Source of the DNA: Pseudarthrobacter phenanthrenivorans Sphe3
GTDB lineage: Bacteria; Actinomycetota; Actinomycetes; Actinomycetales; Micrococcaceae
DNA length: 64,000 bases
Direction of reading: 5' to 3'
Assembly (NCBI RefSeq): GCF_000189535.1
Contig: NC_015145.1
Coordinates: 3,782,001 to 3,846,000, forward strand
Position numbers and translations under genes: made by a program
In this document: piece by piece, positions 35,967 to 44,805 of the stretch
Position numbering within the stretch: position 1 is the stretch's first letter
Layout: every line of letters starts with the position of its first letter
The notes under the pieces: model-generated
What the model was told of the DNA's origin: nothing
Database searches by the model: none
What the model saw: only the letters and a program-made list of their open reading frames with translations

Positions 35967-37111
35967 CTTCCGCTGCCCCCGCCTCCGGCAACACCTCCGG
36001 CATCACCTACGCCTCTGCCGGCGTCGACGTTGAAGCCGGGGACCGCGCCGTCGAGCTCATGAAGGGTGCCGTCAAGGCCACCCACAACTCCTCGGTGATC
36101 GGCGGGGTGGGCGGATTCGCCGGACTCTACGACGTCTCCAAGCTCCTGACGTTCAAGAAGCCCCTGTTGGCAACCTCCACTGACGGTGTGGGCACCAAGG
36201 TCGCCATTGCCCAGGCCATGGACATCCACGACACCATCGGGTTCGACCTGGTGGGCATGGTGGTTGATGACATCGTGGTAGTGGGCGCGGAGCCGCTGTA
36301 CATGACCGACTACATCGCCTGCGGCAAGGTGGTTCCCGAGCGCATCGCCGACATTGTCCGCGGCATCGCTGCGGCCTGTTCCGTGGCCGGCACCGCGCTG
36401 GTGGGCGGCGAAACCGCTGAGCACCCGGGCCTGCTGGGCGAGCACGAGTACGACGTCGCCGGGGCAGCCACTGGCGTTGTGGAGGCTGACCAGCTGCTGG
36501 GCCCAGACCGGGTCCGCGCGGGTGACGTGGTGATCGGCATGGCTTCCTCCGGCCTGCACTCCAACGGCTACTCCCTGGTCCGCCGCGTCATCAACCACGC
36601 CGGCTGGGCACTGGACCGCCAGGTCTCCGAACTGGGCCGCACCCTGGGCGAGGAACTCCTCGAACCCACCCGCGTCTACGCCGCTGACTGCCTGGACCTG
36701 GCCCGCGCGTTCCCTGTCACCGGAACGTCCGCCGTCCACGGCTTCAGCCACGTGACCGGCGGCGGGCTCGCCGCCAACCTGGCCCGCGTACTCCCCCAGG
36801 GCCTCGTTGCCACCGTGGACCGCTCCACCTGGGAACTGCCTGCCATCTTCAAGCTGGTATCCGAGCTGGGCAACGTGCCGCTGGCCGATCTGGAGCGCAC
36901 CCTGAACCTCGGCGTGGGCATGGTGGCCATCGTGTCCGCCGACGCCGCCGACGCCGCGGTTTCCCGCCTGAACGACCGTGGCCTGCCGTCCTGGGTCATG
37001 GGCACCGTCACCGAGGATTCAGACTCCATCCTCAAGTCCGGCCCCGATTACGTGCAGGGCGCCAAGGGCGTGGACGGCGGGGCTGTCCGCTTGGTGAACG
37101 CCTACGCCTAG
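35963..37111 (+). CDS. purM: Phosphoribosylformylglycinamidine cyclo-ligase
   Basis: A 382-residue AIR synthetase. TYASAGVDVEAGD (about 14-26), STDGVGTKVAIA (about 72-83), DLVGMVVDDIVVVGAEPLY (about 95-113) and VTGGGLAANLARVLP (about 264-278) are the ordered PurM motifs. It closes the formylglycinamidine ring to AIR. It starts in an ATGA overlap with purF and is followed at once by a long perfect hairpin. Confidence 0.97.
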   Translation: MTSAAPASGNTSGITYASAGVDVEAGDRAVELMKGAVKATHNSSVIGGVGGFAGLYDVSKLLTFKKPLLATSTDGVGTKVAIAQAMDIHDTIGFDLVGMVVDDIVVVGAEPLYMTDYIACGKVVPERIADIVRGIAAACSVAGTALVGGETAEHPGLLGEHEYDVAGAATGVVEADQLLGPDRVRAGDVVIGMASSGLHSNGYSLVRRVINHAGWALDRQVSELGRTLGEELLEPTRVYAADCLDLARAFPVTGTSAVHGFSHVTGGGLAANLARVLPQGLVATVDRSTWELPAIFKLVSELGNVPLADLERTLNLGVGMVAIVSADAADAAVSRLNDRGLPSWVMGTVTEDSDSILKSGPDYVQGAKGVDGGAVRLVNAYA

Positions 37112-37117
37112 ACCCTT

Positions 37118-37177
37118 ATCGAGTGCTCCGTTCTTGTCGTTTTGACCCCTCAAAACGACAAGAACGGAGCACTCGAT
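37118..37177. repeat. Perfect 27-bp-stem palindrome after purM
   Basis: Two 27-base arms (37118-37144 and 37151-37177) are perfect complements around ACCCCT. The inner part, GTCGTTTTG/CAAAACGAC, is the same core as in the repeats at 21916 and 63263, but the outer arms (CGAGTGCTCCGTTCT) differ. It can act as a terminator or mRNA end-stabiliser for purF-purM, though no T-tract follows. Confidence 0.75.
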
Positions 37178-37229
37178 GCGTTTAACGGGACCGGCCCGGT
37201 CAGAGGCGGGGTTACATAAGTTGCCTAAT

Positions 37230-37250
37230 TGCGAATGATTATTGATAGCA
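37230..37250. promoter_or_regulatory. Putative Fur-family (Zur-like) operator
   Basis: A 21-base imperfect palindrome with TGC/GCA ends around AATGATTATTGAT, 42 bases before the first ABC ATPase gene. The AT-rich AATGATTAT centre resembles Fur/Zur boxes and stands out in GC-rich surroundings. Metal-responsive control suits a metallophore-type transporter. Confidence 0.5.
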
Positions 37251-37292
37251 TGTGGCTTGACCCCTGATAGTCCTGCCACGAAATGACGTTCC

Positions 37293-38063
37293 ATGCATGC
37301 GCCCGCCCTGACCGTGAAAGACCTGGCTCTGTCCAGTGGAACCCATCAGCTGGTGCACCCCCTCACCTTCTCCGTGAATCCCGGGGAGTCTGTTGCCCTC
37401 TTGGGCGCCTCCGGCTCTGGGAAGTCGTTGACGGCGGCGGCGCTGTGTGGCTCCCTTCCTGACGGCATCTCGGCCACGGGTGAGATCACCCTTGCCGCCC
37501 GCCAGGGAACAGCGAAGGCCGCGCTGATCGGCCAGGATCCGGCGTCGTCCCTGAACCCCTTTGTGAGCGTTGGCAGGCAGTTAGCCCTTCCGCTGCGCAG
37601 GGCAGGGCGCAACCGGGCGGAGGCAAAGGCTGAAGCGGCGGGCTTCCTGGTACAGGCCGGCCTGGAGGACCCCGCGGAAATCCTTGCCCGCTACTCCGGG
37701 GAGCTGTCCGGCGGGCAGCTCCAGCGGGTCTGCATCGCCCTGGCTCTCGCCTGCCACAGCACCATCCTCATAGCGGACGAACCCACCACCGCACTGGACG
37801 CCGTCACCCAACGAAAGGTCCTTGCGACCCTCGGCGCGTGGGGGGCGGAGGGTCGCAGCCTCCTGTTCATCACCCACGACCTGGCAGCAGCAGCAGCCCT
37901 GTGCACACGCGCCCTGGTGATGGAGGCCGGGCGGATCGTGGAAGAGGTGCCGATGGCAGACCTGCTCCGGAACCCGCAGCACCCCTACACCCGGCGGCTG
38001 GTCCAGTCAGCCTCGCGAGACAGCCTCCTGGAGCGTGTTGCAGGAACGGCAATGGCGGCATGA
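37293..38063 (+). CDS. ABC transporter ATPase, Opp/Nik family (subunit 1)
   Basis: A 256-residue nucleotide-binding subunit of the peptide/nickel family. Walker A is GASGSGKS (about 35-42), the Q-loop lies in LIGQDPASSLNPF, the signature is LSGGQLQRV, Walker B is ILIADEPTTALD (about 153-164), and the switch His is in ITHDLA. It starts the operon: its stop overlaps the second ATPase (ATGA). In this family two different ATPases, two permeases and a binding protein act together. Confidence 0.92.
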   Translation: MHAPALTVKDLALSSGTHQLVHPLTFSVNPGESVALLGASGSGKSLTAAALCGSLPDGISATGEITLAARQGTAKAALIGQDPASSLNPFVSVGRQLALPLRRAGRNRAEAKAEAAGFLVQAGLEDPAEILARYSGELSGGQLQRVCIALALACHSTILIADEPTTALDAVTQRKVLATLGAWGAEGRSLLFITHDLAAAAALCTRALVMEAGRIVEEVPMADLLRNPQHPYTRRLVQSASRDSLLERVAGTAMAA

Positions 38064-38863
38064 CAAGCGCGCTGGAAGCCAGGAACGTGCAGTTCGCCTA
38101 CCCCAAACGCGGCCTGGCTGGGGGAAAGCCGCCACAGACACTCCACGACGTAAGCCTGCACCTGGCGCCCGGAACAAGCACCGCCCTGGTGGGAAGCTCA
38201 GGCTCCGGTAAATCAACACTGGTCCGAATCCTGCTGGCACTGGAAAAGCCCTCGTCCGGAACACTGAACCTCGGCACCCGTGAAGTACGGCCGGGTCCGG
38301 TGCGTTCGCTGCGCTGGTACCGCCGGGCCGTCCAGTACGTCCCGCAGAACCCCGCCGGCAGCCTGGATCCGCGCATGACCGTTTCCCAACTCCTGGCCGA
38401 GCCGCTGCGGCAGCTCCGGGTGGAGGGAAACCACCGCTCGCTCATAAGCGAGGCCCTGGAGCGGGCCGAGGTGCCGGCAGGCTTGGCACAGCGCCGCCCG
38501 GGCGAGCTGTCCGGCGGCCAGAACCAGCGGGTGGCCATCGCCCGCGCCCTGGTGGTGCAGCCCGCCTACCTGCTGGCCGACGAGCCTGTCAGCGGCCTGG
38601 ATCTCCCCCTTCGGGACGCCGTCCTCACTCTGCTGGAACGGCTGGTGCGCGAACAGGGACTGGGGCTGCTGCTGGTGACGCACCACCTCGCCACTGCCGC
38701 CCGGATGTGCAGCAGGACCGCCGTCCTCTCACGGGGCCGTCTTGTGGAGCAAGGGCCCACGGACCAGGTGCTGGCAAACCCCGCAAGTCCCACAACCGCC
38801 GCCCTCGTCCAGGCATCAAAAGGCCTCCGGCTCCCCGAAATCGTCCCGGGGACCGCCCTGTGA
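38060..38863 (+). CDS. ABC transporter ATPase, Opp/Nik family (subunit 2)
   Basis: A 267-residue partner ATPase with Walker A GSSGSGKS, NPAGSLDPRMTV (a Q-loop segment typical of OppF/NikE/CntF), signature LSGGQNQRVAI, Walker B YLLADEPVSGLD and switch VTHHLA. The start is the ATGA overlap with subunit 1, and it ends in a GTGA overlap with the MFS gene, so all are translationally coupled. Confidence 0.92.
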   Translation: MTSALEARNVQFAYPKRGLAGGKPPQTLHDVSLHLAPGTSTALVGSSGSGKSTLVRILLALEKPSSGTLNLGTREVRPGPVRSLRWYRRAVQYVPQNPAGSLDPRMTVSQLLAEPLRQLRVEGNHRSLISEALERAEVPAGLAQRRPGELSGGQNQRVAIARALVVQPAYLLADEPVSGLDLPLRDAVLTLLERLVREQGLGLLLVTHHLATAARMCSRTAVLSRGRLVEQGPTDQVLANPASPTTAALVQASKGLRLPEIVPGTAL

Positions 38864-40119
38864 CCGTCCTCCGCACAGCAGAACAACCGGCAACGAGGCC
38901 CGGGCCCGCCCCCGGACTGCTGCTCGCCAGCCAGCTGATCTTCAATATCGGCTTCTACTCGGTAGTTCCGTTCCTTGCCCTGGTGATGACGCAGGACTTC
39001 GGCATGACGGCCACAGCGGTGGGCGTAGTCCTGGGCGCCCGGGTGTTCAGCCAGCAGGGGCTCTTCCTGGTGGGCGGCATGATCACGGACCGGTGGGGCC
39101 CGCGGCACGCCATGCTGGTGGGCTGCCTGGTCCGCGTCTCCGGTTACCTCACCCTGGCCATGGCCGGCAGCTTTCCGCTCTTCCTCCTTGGCGCTGTCCT
39201 CACCGGGATGGGCGGCGCGCTGTTCTCACCTGCACTGGAGTCCCTGGTAGGGCAGGCAGAAGAACGACGGCGGGACAGCAGCGGGAAGGCACCGGCACTT
39301 TTTGCGCTCCTCGCCATCTGCGGGGAGATTGGCGCCGTGGCCGGCCCCCTCCTGGGAGCCGTGCTGCTCGATGTTTCCTTCAGCTGGGCAGCTCTTGCCG
39401 GGGCTGGAGTCTTCGCCGTGATGAGCGTTGTGCTGTGGCGCCACGTGCCCGCCCGGGTGCCGAGCACGAGGCAGATGGTGCCGGCAGATGAAAAGCCAGG
39501 AGCACGGACCGATGGGATCGCCGTGATGCTGCGGGACAAGCGCTTTGTTGCCTTCGGCGCCCTTTACAGCGTGAACCTGCTGGCATACAACCAGCTCTAC
39601 TTCGGGCTTCCCATCGAACTGACCAGAAGCGGTGCTGGGCCCGCAGCACTTGCCGGCCTGTTCGCCGTCGCGTCCCTCCTGACCGTCGGGCTGCAGTGGC
39701 CCGTCTCCCGCCTGACCCACAGGATGGGCCCCGGCCGGGCCCTGACGGCGGGCTTCACCATCAAGGGCCTGGCTTTCGCCACCATGGCTGTATTCGCCCA
39801 GTTTCCCGCCAGCGGCCCGCTCCAGCTGCTGCCGCCGCTGCTGCTCGTGGCGGGGCTTTGCCTGGGGCATATGTGCATCGGGCCGGTGGCCATGCCGCTG
39901 GTCCTGGACTTCGCCCGCGGCCGCAGGTCCGGCATCTATTACGGCCTCCTGGCGAGCCTGGGAGGTTGCGCTGTGCTCCTGGGCAACTTTGTCCTCGGGC
40001 CCCTGTACTCGGGTGCCAGCCAGCCAGGGCCGGACGCCGTATGGCCGTGGGCGGTGATGGCGGCACTCACGGTGGTGCCCGCCGTCGGACTTTCCAGGCT
40101 TTTGCCTGCTCCTCGCTGA
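38860..40119 (+). CDS. MFS exporter in ABC metallophore-type operon
   Basis: A 419-residue permease with 12 predicted membrane segments. FNIGFYSVVPFLALVM opens segment 1, GGMITDRWGPRHAM (about 67-80) is the loop 2-3 signature, and GQAEERRRD follows segment 4. GTG start at 38860, chosen by the GTGA overlap. An MFS protein between ABC subunits is the arrangement of staphylopine-like loci (CntE), where it exports the metal-free metallophore that the ABC system reimports. That role here is inferred. Confidence 0.82.
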   Translation: MTVLRTAEQPATRPGPAPGLLLASQLIFNIGFYSVVPFLALVMTQDFGMTATAVGVVLGARVFSQQGLFLVGGMITDRWGPRHAMLVGCLVRVSGYLTLAMAGSFPLFLLGAVLTGMGGALFSPALESLVGQAEERRRDSSGKAPALFALLAICGEIGAVAGPLLGAVLLDVSFSWAALAGAGVFAVMSVVLWRHVPARVPSTRQMVPADEKPGARTDGIAVMLRDKRFVAFGALYSVNLLAYNQLYFGLPIELTRSGAGPAALAGLFAVASLLTVGLQWPVSRLTHRMGPGRALTAGFTIKGLAFATMAVFAQFPASGPLQLLPPLLLVAGLCLGHMCIGPVAMPLVLDFARGRRSGIYYGLLASLGGCAVLLGNFVLGPLYSGASQPGPDAVWPWAVMAALTVVPAVGLSRLLPAPR

Positions 40120-40177
40120 ACCAGGCCGCCGCGCGGCGCCTACCATCCCCATCCATCTGAAGAAACAGGTAATCAAC

Positions 40178-41716
40178 GTGCCCAAGACGAGACTAACCCC
40201 CGGTATCGCCACCCTCTCGGCCCTGCTGCTGGCCGGCAGCCTGACGGGATGTTTCGCCGGGACCGGCCAGGCTGCGGACGGCACGGACACCGGCGGCCGC
40301 ATCAAACTCGCCATGCTCCAGCCGCCGCGCTCCGGGCTGTCACCGCTCAGCGATGACGCGTTCAAGCTGTCGCGCTGGAAGGCCGCCGAGACCCTGGTGG
40401 AGCTCGACGAACTGGGGGAGGCGAAACCGGCCCTGGCCACCGAGTGGCGGCAGATTGACGAAACTTCATGGCAGTTCACCCTGCGGGACGGCGTTGAATT
40501 CCACGATGGGACAACCCTGACCGCTGCGGAAGCGGCCGCGTCCCTCACCGCCGCAGCGCAGGCCAGCCCCAAGCCACGGATCCTGGACGGGGTACAGCTC
40601 ACGGCGCGGGCCGACGGCGCCAACACTGTGACCATCACCACGACCACGCCCGATCCGCTCCTGCCCCAGCGCCTCTCCAGCCCGCAGCTGGCCATCCTTG
40701 CGTCCTCGGCATACAAGGGCGGTGGCGTGGTAAGTCCGGTCAATGCCGGCACCGGGCCCTACCGGCTCGTATCGGTGGAAGGTACCACCTCGGCCCGGCT
40801 GGACCGGTTTGACGGGTACTGGGGCGGGAAAGCGGAAGCCGACGGCGTGGACGTCCAGTTCGTCCCGGATGGAACCGCTCGCGCTGCAGCCATCCGGACC
40901 GGTGACGCGGACATCGTCGAAGCCATTCCGGTGGGGCAGGTGGCGCAGATCGACCCGGACCTGGTGCACGAGGTGCCCATGCCGCGGACCAATACCCTGT
41001 ACCTCAACACGGCATCGGGGCCGTTTGCCGATCCTGCTGTCCGCGCCGCAGCCCGCTCCGCCGTCGACGCCGGCACTATCGTGGAGCGGGTCTACGAAGG
41101 CCGGGCCGACAAAGCCGCGGGGCTCCTGGGCCCGGCGCTCCCCTGGGCTGCCGGGGAGCGGGACAGCGACTCCTACAAGGCCGTCCTGGCCACCCGGGTT
41201 GCCGCTGCCGCCGTCAAGGGGACCCCCATCAAACTCGGCACCTTCACCGACCGCGCTGAACTGCCGGAGGTTGCGGTCCAGCTGGAGCAGCAGTTGGAAG
41301 CGGCCGGTTTCACAGTCGAACAGGACGTCCGGGAGTACCAGCACATCGAGGCGGACGCCCTGGCCGGAAAGTTCGACGCCTTCATCCTCTCCCGCGCCAC
41401 GGTCCTGGATTCCGGCGACCCGGTGGCTTACCTGTACAGCGATTTCTCGTGCGCCGGGTCCTTCAACATCTCCCAGTTCTGCGACCCTGCTGTGGACGCT
41501 GCACTCGAAAAGGCGGCCGGTGTCCCCGCCGGCCCCGGTCGCCGCGCAGCAATCGCCGCCGCGGAAAGCCTGATTTTGGCGCGCGACGCCGCCATCCCGC
41601 TGCTCCACGAGCGCGTCATCCAGGGCGAGGCGGCAGGCGTGGCCGGAGTGGAGCGGGATCCCCGTGAGCGTGCGCTGATTACCAGCGCAACCCGCATTGC
41701 CGGCGGCGCTGGCTGA
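40178..41716 (+). CDS. ABC transporter solute-binding lipoprotein (SBP_bac_5)
   Basis: A 512-residue cluster C binding protein. A signal sequence ends in LTGC with the lipidated C25. LVELDELGEAKPALATEWRQID (in parts), FTLRDGVEFHDGTTLTA (about 96-112) and GTGPYRLV are the standard early motifs of the peptide/nickel/opine family. The GTG at 40178 follows ACAGGTAA. It overlaps the permease start (TGATG). The bound ligand cannot be read from sequence; a metal-ligand complex is inferred from context. Confidence 0.9.
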   Translation: MPKTRLTPGIATLSALLLAGSLTGCFAGTGQAADGTDTGGRIKLAMLQPPRSGLSPLSDDAFKLSRWKAAETLVELDELGEAKPALATEWRQIDETSWQFTLRDGVEFHDGTTLTAAEAAASLTAAAQASPKPRILDGVQLTARADGANTVTITTTTPDPLLPQRLSSPQLAILASSAYKGGGVVSPVNAGTGPYRLVSVEGTTSARLDRFDGYWGGKAEADGVDVQFVPDGTARAAAIRTGDADIVEAIPVGQVAQIDPDLVHEVPMPRTNTLYLNTASGPFADPAVRAAARSAVDAGTIVERVYEGRADKAAGLLGPALPWAAGERDSDSYKAVLATRVAAAAVKGTPIKLGTFTDRAELPEVAVQLEQQLEAAGFTVEQDVREYQHIEADALAGKFDAFILSRATVLDSGDPVAYLYSDFSCAGSFNISQFCDPAVDAALEKAAGVPAGPGRRAAIAAAESLILARDAAIPLLHERVIQGEAAGVAGVERDPRERALITSATRIAGGAG

Positions 41717-43479
41717 TGAGAGGCCCGGCCCTACTGAAAGTCACCGCGTCACGCCTCCTGGCATTGCTCGCCCTGGTGGTGCTGATCGGCATGATGCCCT
41801 GGTTCTCGGGCCGAGGAGCGGAGTACACCATCCTCCGGGCCAGGTACTCCGACCGGGAGCCCACCCCCGAAGCCCTCACTGCCATCCGGACGGAACTCGG
41901 CCTTGAGCAGGGGCCCATCGCACTCTTCGTGTCCTGGGCCCGGGGCGTTGCGGGCGGCGACCTGGGGACGTCATGGATCAGCAACACGCCTGTGGGGCCG
42001 GGCATCGGCGCCGCACTGGGTGTCTCAGTAACCTTGATGGGATTCGCCGTCGCCATGGCGGCAATTGTCGCCCTGCTGATCTGCTGTCCCGCGGTGGCGG
42101 ATGGGCTGCGCAACCGGCGGAGGCCGGCGTCGGGAGCCCTGCCTGCCGCGCTGACGTCCCTGCCGGAATTCCTGCTGGCCGCCATGCTGCTTGTGCTGGG
42201 CGCCATCTGGCTCCGCTGGTTTCCGCCCTTTGGCTGGAAGGGCCCGGAGTTCGCCGTCCTGCCGGCCCTGTCACTTGGAATCCCTGCCGGCGGCCTGATC
42301 GGACTGCTGGTGTCCGATGCCATCCGGGCAGCGTTCGCCGAGAAGTGGGTGGCGACGTGGCGGATGGCGGGGGCGGGAGGCGCCCGGCTGACGGGAGCCG
42401 TCCTCCGCCGGGCGTTGCCGGCGGCGCTCCCGCAGATCGGGCTGGTCCTTATCGGGCTGACGGGCGGAGCTGTAGCCGTGGAGAAGGTCTACTCCATCCC
42501 GGGGCTCGGCCGGGCGCTCCTGGGCGCCGCCAGCGCCCAGGACGTTCCCACGCTGCAGGCAGGCATGCTGGCGCTGGTGGCACTCGCCCTGCTGGTGGGA
42601 ACGTTGGCGACGGCGGTGCGGTACCTGCTGATCGGGCCTGCCGTCCGCTTGGGCACACTGCCGCTTCCCGAACCAACGCGTGCGGGGAACCGCGGGCAAT
42701 TGGTTGCGCCGGCAGCGGCCGGGGCCATGCTCCTGCTCATTATTGCTGCAGGGCTACTCCGCGACCCCTTCGGCTCGGCGCACCCGCGGCTGGCCCCTCC
42801 AACTTGGTCGCTTCCTTTCGGTGCCGACGCCAGCGGGCGGGACCTGCTGGCACGCGTGGGGCATGGAGCCGTGGGGACGCTGGGAACCGCACTGGCAGTG
42901 GTGCTGGTCTGCCTGGCGGTGGGAATCGCCGTCGGGCTTTTCCCGCTGGCTGCTGCCGGGCCGCTTGAGGTGACCAATGCGGCACCGCCCATCCTCGCCG
43001 GCCTGGTGGTTGCGGCAGTTACAGGGCCCTCGGCACAGGGCGCGGCCCTGGCCGTGGCAGCTGTAAGCTGGGCGCCGCTGGCAGCGCATACGGCAGCCCT
43101 GGCGCAGGAAGCCCGCGCACAGCCCTACGTGAAGATCCTGCCGGTGCTTGGGGTGGGCAAGGCGCGGATTATGTTCCGCTATATCCTCCCCGCAGTGGCG
43201 CGGCCGCTCCTGCGCCACGCCATGCTCCGGCTCCCGGGGATCGCACTGGCACTGGCGGCTCTCGGCTTCCTAGGACTCGGCCCGCAGCAGCCCTCGCCCG
43301 AATGGGGACTGATCCTGGCCGAAGGCATTGGCTATGTTGAGCGTGCCCCCTGGGCGGTGCTGGCCCCGGCGGGCACCCTGGTCCTGGCGTCGGTACTGGC
43401 GGTTGGGCTGGCTGGCCGTGGCAGCAGAAAGCCCGCTGCCTGCACCGGTTCCGGCGCGGGCAGCGGGCCCAATAACTGA
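41716..43479 (+). CDS. Fused double permease (DppB-DppC type)
   Basis: A 587-residue protein in which both membrane subunits of an Opp/Nik ABC importer are joined. The first half (about 1-310) has the DppB features, TPEALTAIRTELGLEQG, an EAA loop at KWVATWRMAGAGGARLTGAV and KVYSIPGLGRALL. The second half (about 340-575) has DppC features, PFGADASGRDLLARVGHG and an EAA loop at PYVKILPVLGVGKARIMFRYI. The second half is shorter than usual, with the loop after segment 2 trimmed. Normally these are separate genes. Confidence 0.88.
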   Translation: MRGPALLKVTASRLLALLALVVLIGMMPWFSGRGAEYTILRARYSDREPTPEALTAIRTELGLEQGPIALFVSWARGVAGGDLGTSWISNTPVGPGIGAALGVSVTLMGFAVAMAAIVALLICCPAVADGLRNRRRPASGALPAALTSLPEFLLAAMLLVLGAIWLRWFPPFGWKGPEFAVLPALSLGIPAGGLIGLLVSDAIRAAFAEKWVATWRMAGAGGARLTGAVLRRALPAALPQIGLVLIGLTGGAVAVEKVYSIPGLGRALLGAASAQDVPTLQAGMLALVALALLVGTLATAVRYLLIGPAVRLGTLPLPEPTRAGNRGQLVAPAAAGAMLLLIIAAGLLRDPFGSAHPRLAPPTWSLPFGADASGRDLLARVGHGAVGTLGTALAVVLVCLAVGIAVGLFPLAAAGPLEVTNAAPPILAGLVVAAVTGPSAQGAALAVAAVSWAPLAAHTAALAQEARAQPYVKILPVLGVGKARIMFRYILPAVARPLLRHAMLRLPGIALALAALGFLGLGPQQPSPEWGLILAEGIGYVERAPWAVLAPAGTLVLASVLAVGLAGRGSRKPAACTGSGAGSGPNN

Positions 43480-43629
43480 AGTCAGCACCCGCGTATGATC
43501 CTGCTGGATCCAGGTGCCGAAAAAGAAGCGCTGCACCGGCCCCCTTGGGACCTGGACCGGGCATCCCGGATCCGTTGGTGCTGCGGCGTCACAGGGCTGT
43601 CCGGTTACGGCAACAGCACCTTGCGACAA

Positions 43630-43863
43630 CTAGCCGATGCGACGGGTGTCTACCTCGTCGTCGTCTTCTTCCAAATCATCCGCGTACTTATCCACATAAG
43701 CCGAATAGTCCGGTTCAACCGGCTCATTCGCGTAATGGCTCGTGGCACGACTGCTTGGGCCCGTCAGCTCACGCTGAAGTGCCGAGTAGTCAGTATTCGG
43801 GGAGTAGTACTTGATGTCCCGAGCCTGCTTGGTAGCTTTTGCCTTTTGACGGCCGCGCCCCAT
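43630..43863 (-). CDS. DUF3073 family protein
   Basis: A 77-residue protein beginning MGRGRQKAKATKQARDIKYY, then SPNTDYSALQREL, the DUF3073 signature found widely in actinobacteria. The middle is acidic (DLEEDDDEVD). The ATG at 43863 follows AAGGGGGT. The function is unknown. The 150 bases between it and the convergent permease hold nothing recognised. Confidence 0.9.
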   Translation of the reverse strand: MGRGRQKAKATKQARDIKYYSPNTDYSALQRELTGPSSRATSHYANEPVEPDYSAYVDKYADDLEEDDDEVDTRRIG

Positions 43864-44137
43864 GGCGTGACCCCCTTTTGTACTTGGACCGGAGGTGGTC
43901 ACCTTGGCGTAGGTGAGGCCCCGGAATGTTTGGTCAATTTGTCGTACACCTAGATTACATGCTTTCGGGTGCCCCCGCTTGCCACGAACGGCCCCCTGAG
44001 GTGGTTTGCGTTACCATTCCTGGCCCCGAACCGCGAGTTTCCAGCTTTTTTCTTCGGTAGAGTCACTTAAACAACTGCTGATGCACAGGCCGCAGACCGG
44101 CTGCCCATTGCGGCGAAAACGCAGGAGGATGCACCCC

Positions 44138-44800
44138 GTGAACCACCAGGACGTTCCGCCAAAGCCCGCGGCCCCACCTACGGCAGGAATCCCCCGTGTG
44201 CCGGCCCCCGCTGCCGAACCGGTGCTGCACCCGCACATGGAACCGCAGGGCCCCCGGGAACGCCGCCCTGCACGGATCGACCGGCGGAAGATGTGGATCG
44301 CAATTTTCATTGCCGTGCTGCTCGCCGTTATCGGCTCGCTGGTGTGGCTTGCCCTGTGGCTGCGCTCGGGACCGGACACGGGCACGGACAGCGCTGCGGC
44401 CGGGGTCTTGGAAACTACTGCCACCCCGCCCGCCACACCGCTGCCGCTGCCCAGGGAGGGAGTCCAGCCCCCGGATTATGCACTGGGTGACTGCTTCAAG
44501 GATTTCGACCCCGAGGCGCTGGCGTCCACCGTGGTGCCCTGCGATACACCCCACTCCGCCCAGCTCGTGGCGCTGTACCGCTACCCCGGGGAGGAGTCCT
44601 ACCCCGGGGCTGAGGCACTGAAAGCCAAGGCGCTCGAAGCGTGCCAGGCGGCCAGGCTGGGCCCGGCCGCCAACGACTACGCCCTGAATTACGAACGCAG
44701 CTTCCCCAGCACCACCAGCTGGGAATCGGGGGACCGCCGGGTGGACTGCTACGTGACCGCACCCGGCGGGAACGTCATCAACGCAAGCGTCCTGCCCTGA
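44138..44800 (+). CDS. Membrane-anchored septum-formation-domain protein
   Basis: A 220-residue protein with a Pro-rich cytoplasmic N-terminus (about 1-48), one membrane helix (about 50-72) and an external domain (about 100-220) with GDCFKDFD, VVPCDTPHSAQLVALY and a third and fourth Cys, the pattern of the actinobacterial septum-formation domain. The GTG at 44138 is 9 bases after AGGAGG; the ATG at 44129 directly abuts that sequence. The region before it (43864-44137) holds a TAGAGT -10-like box near 44057 but no other gene. Confidence 0.8.
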   Translation: MNHQDVPPKPAAPPTAGIPRVPAPAAEPVLHPHMEPQGPRERRPARIDRRKMWIAIFIAVLLAVIGSLVWLALWLRSGPDTGTDSAAAGVLETTATPPATPLPLPREGVQPPDYALGDCFKDFDPEALASTVVPCDTPHSAQLVALYRYPGEESYPGAEALKAKALEACQAARLGPAANDYALNYERSFPSTTSWESGDRRVDCYVTAPGGNVINASVLP

Positions 44801-44805
44801 TCCCG

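Noticed and set aside
43495..43953. Open frame on the plus strand across DUF3073
   Set aside because: It is antisense to the recognisable DUF3073 gene and has no ribosome binding site or motif.
44129..44131. ATG as start of the septum-formation-domain protein
   Set aside because: It directly abuts AGGAGG, leaving no spacing; the GTG at 44138 is 9 bases downstream of it.
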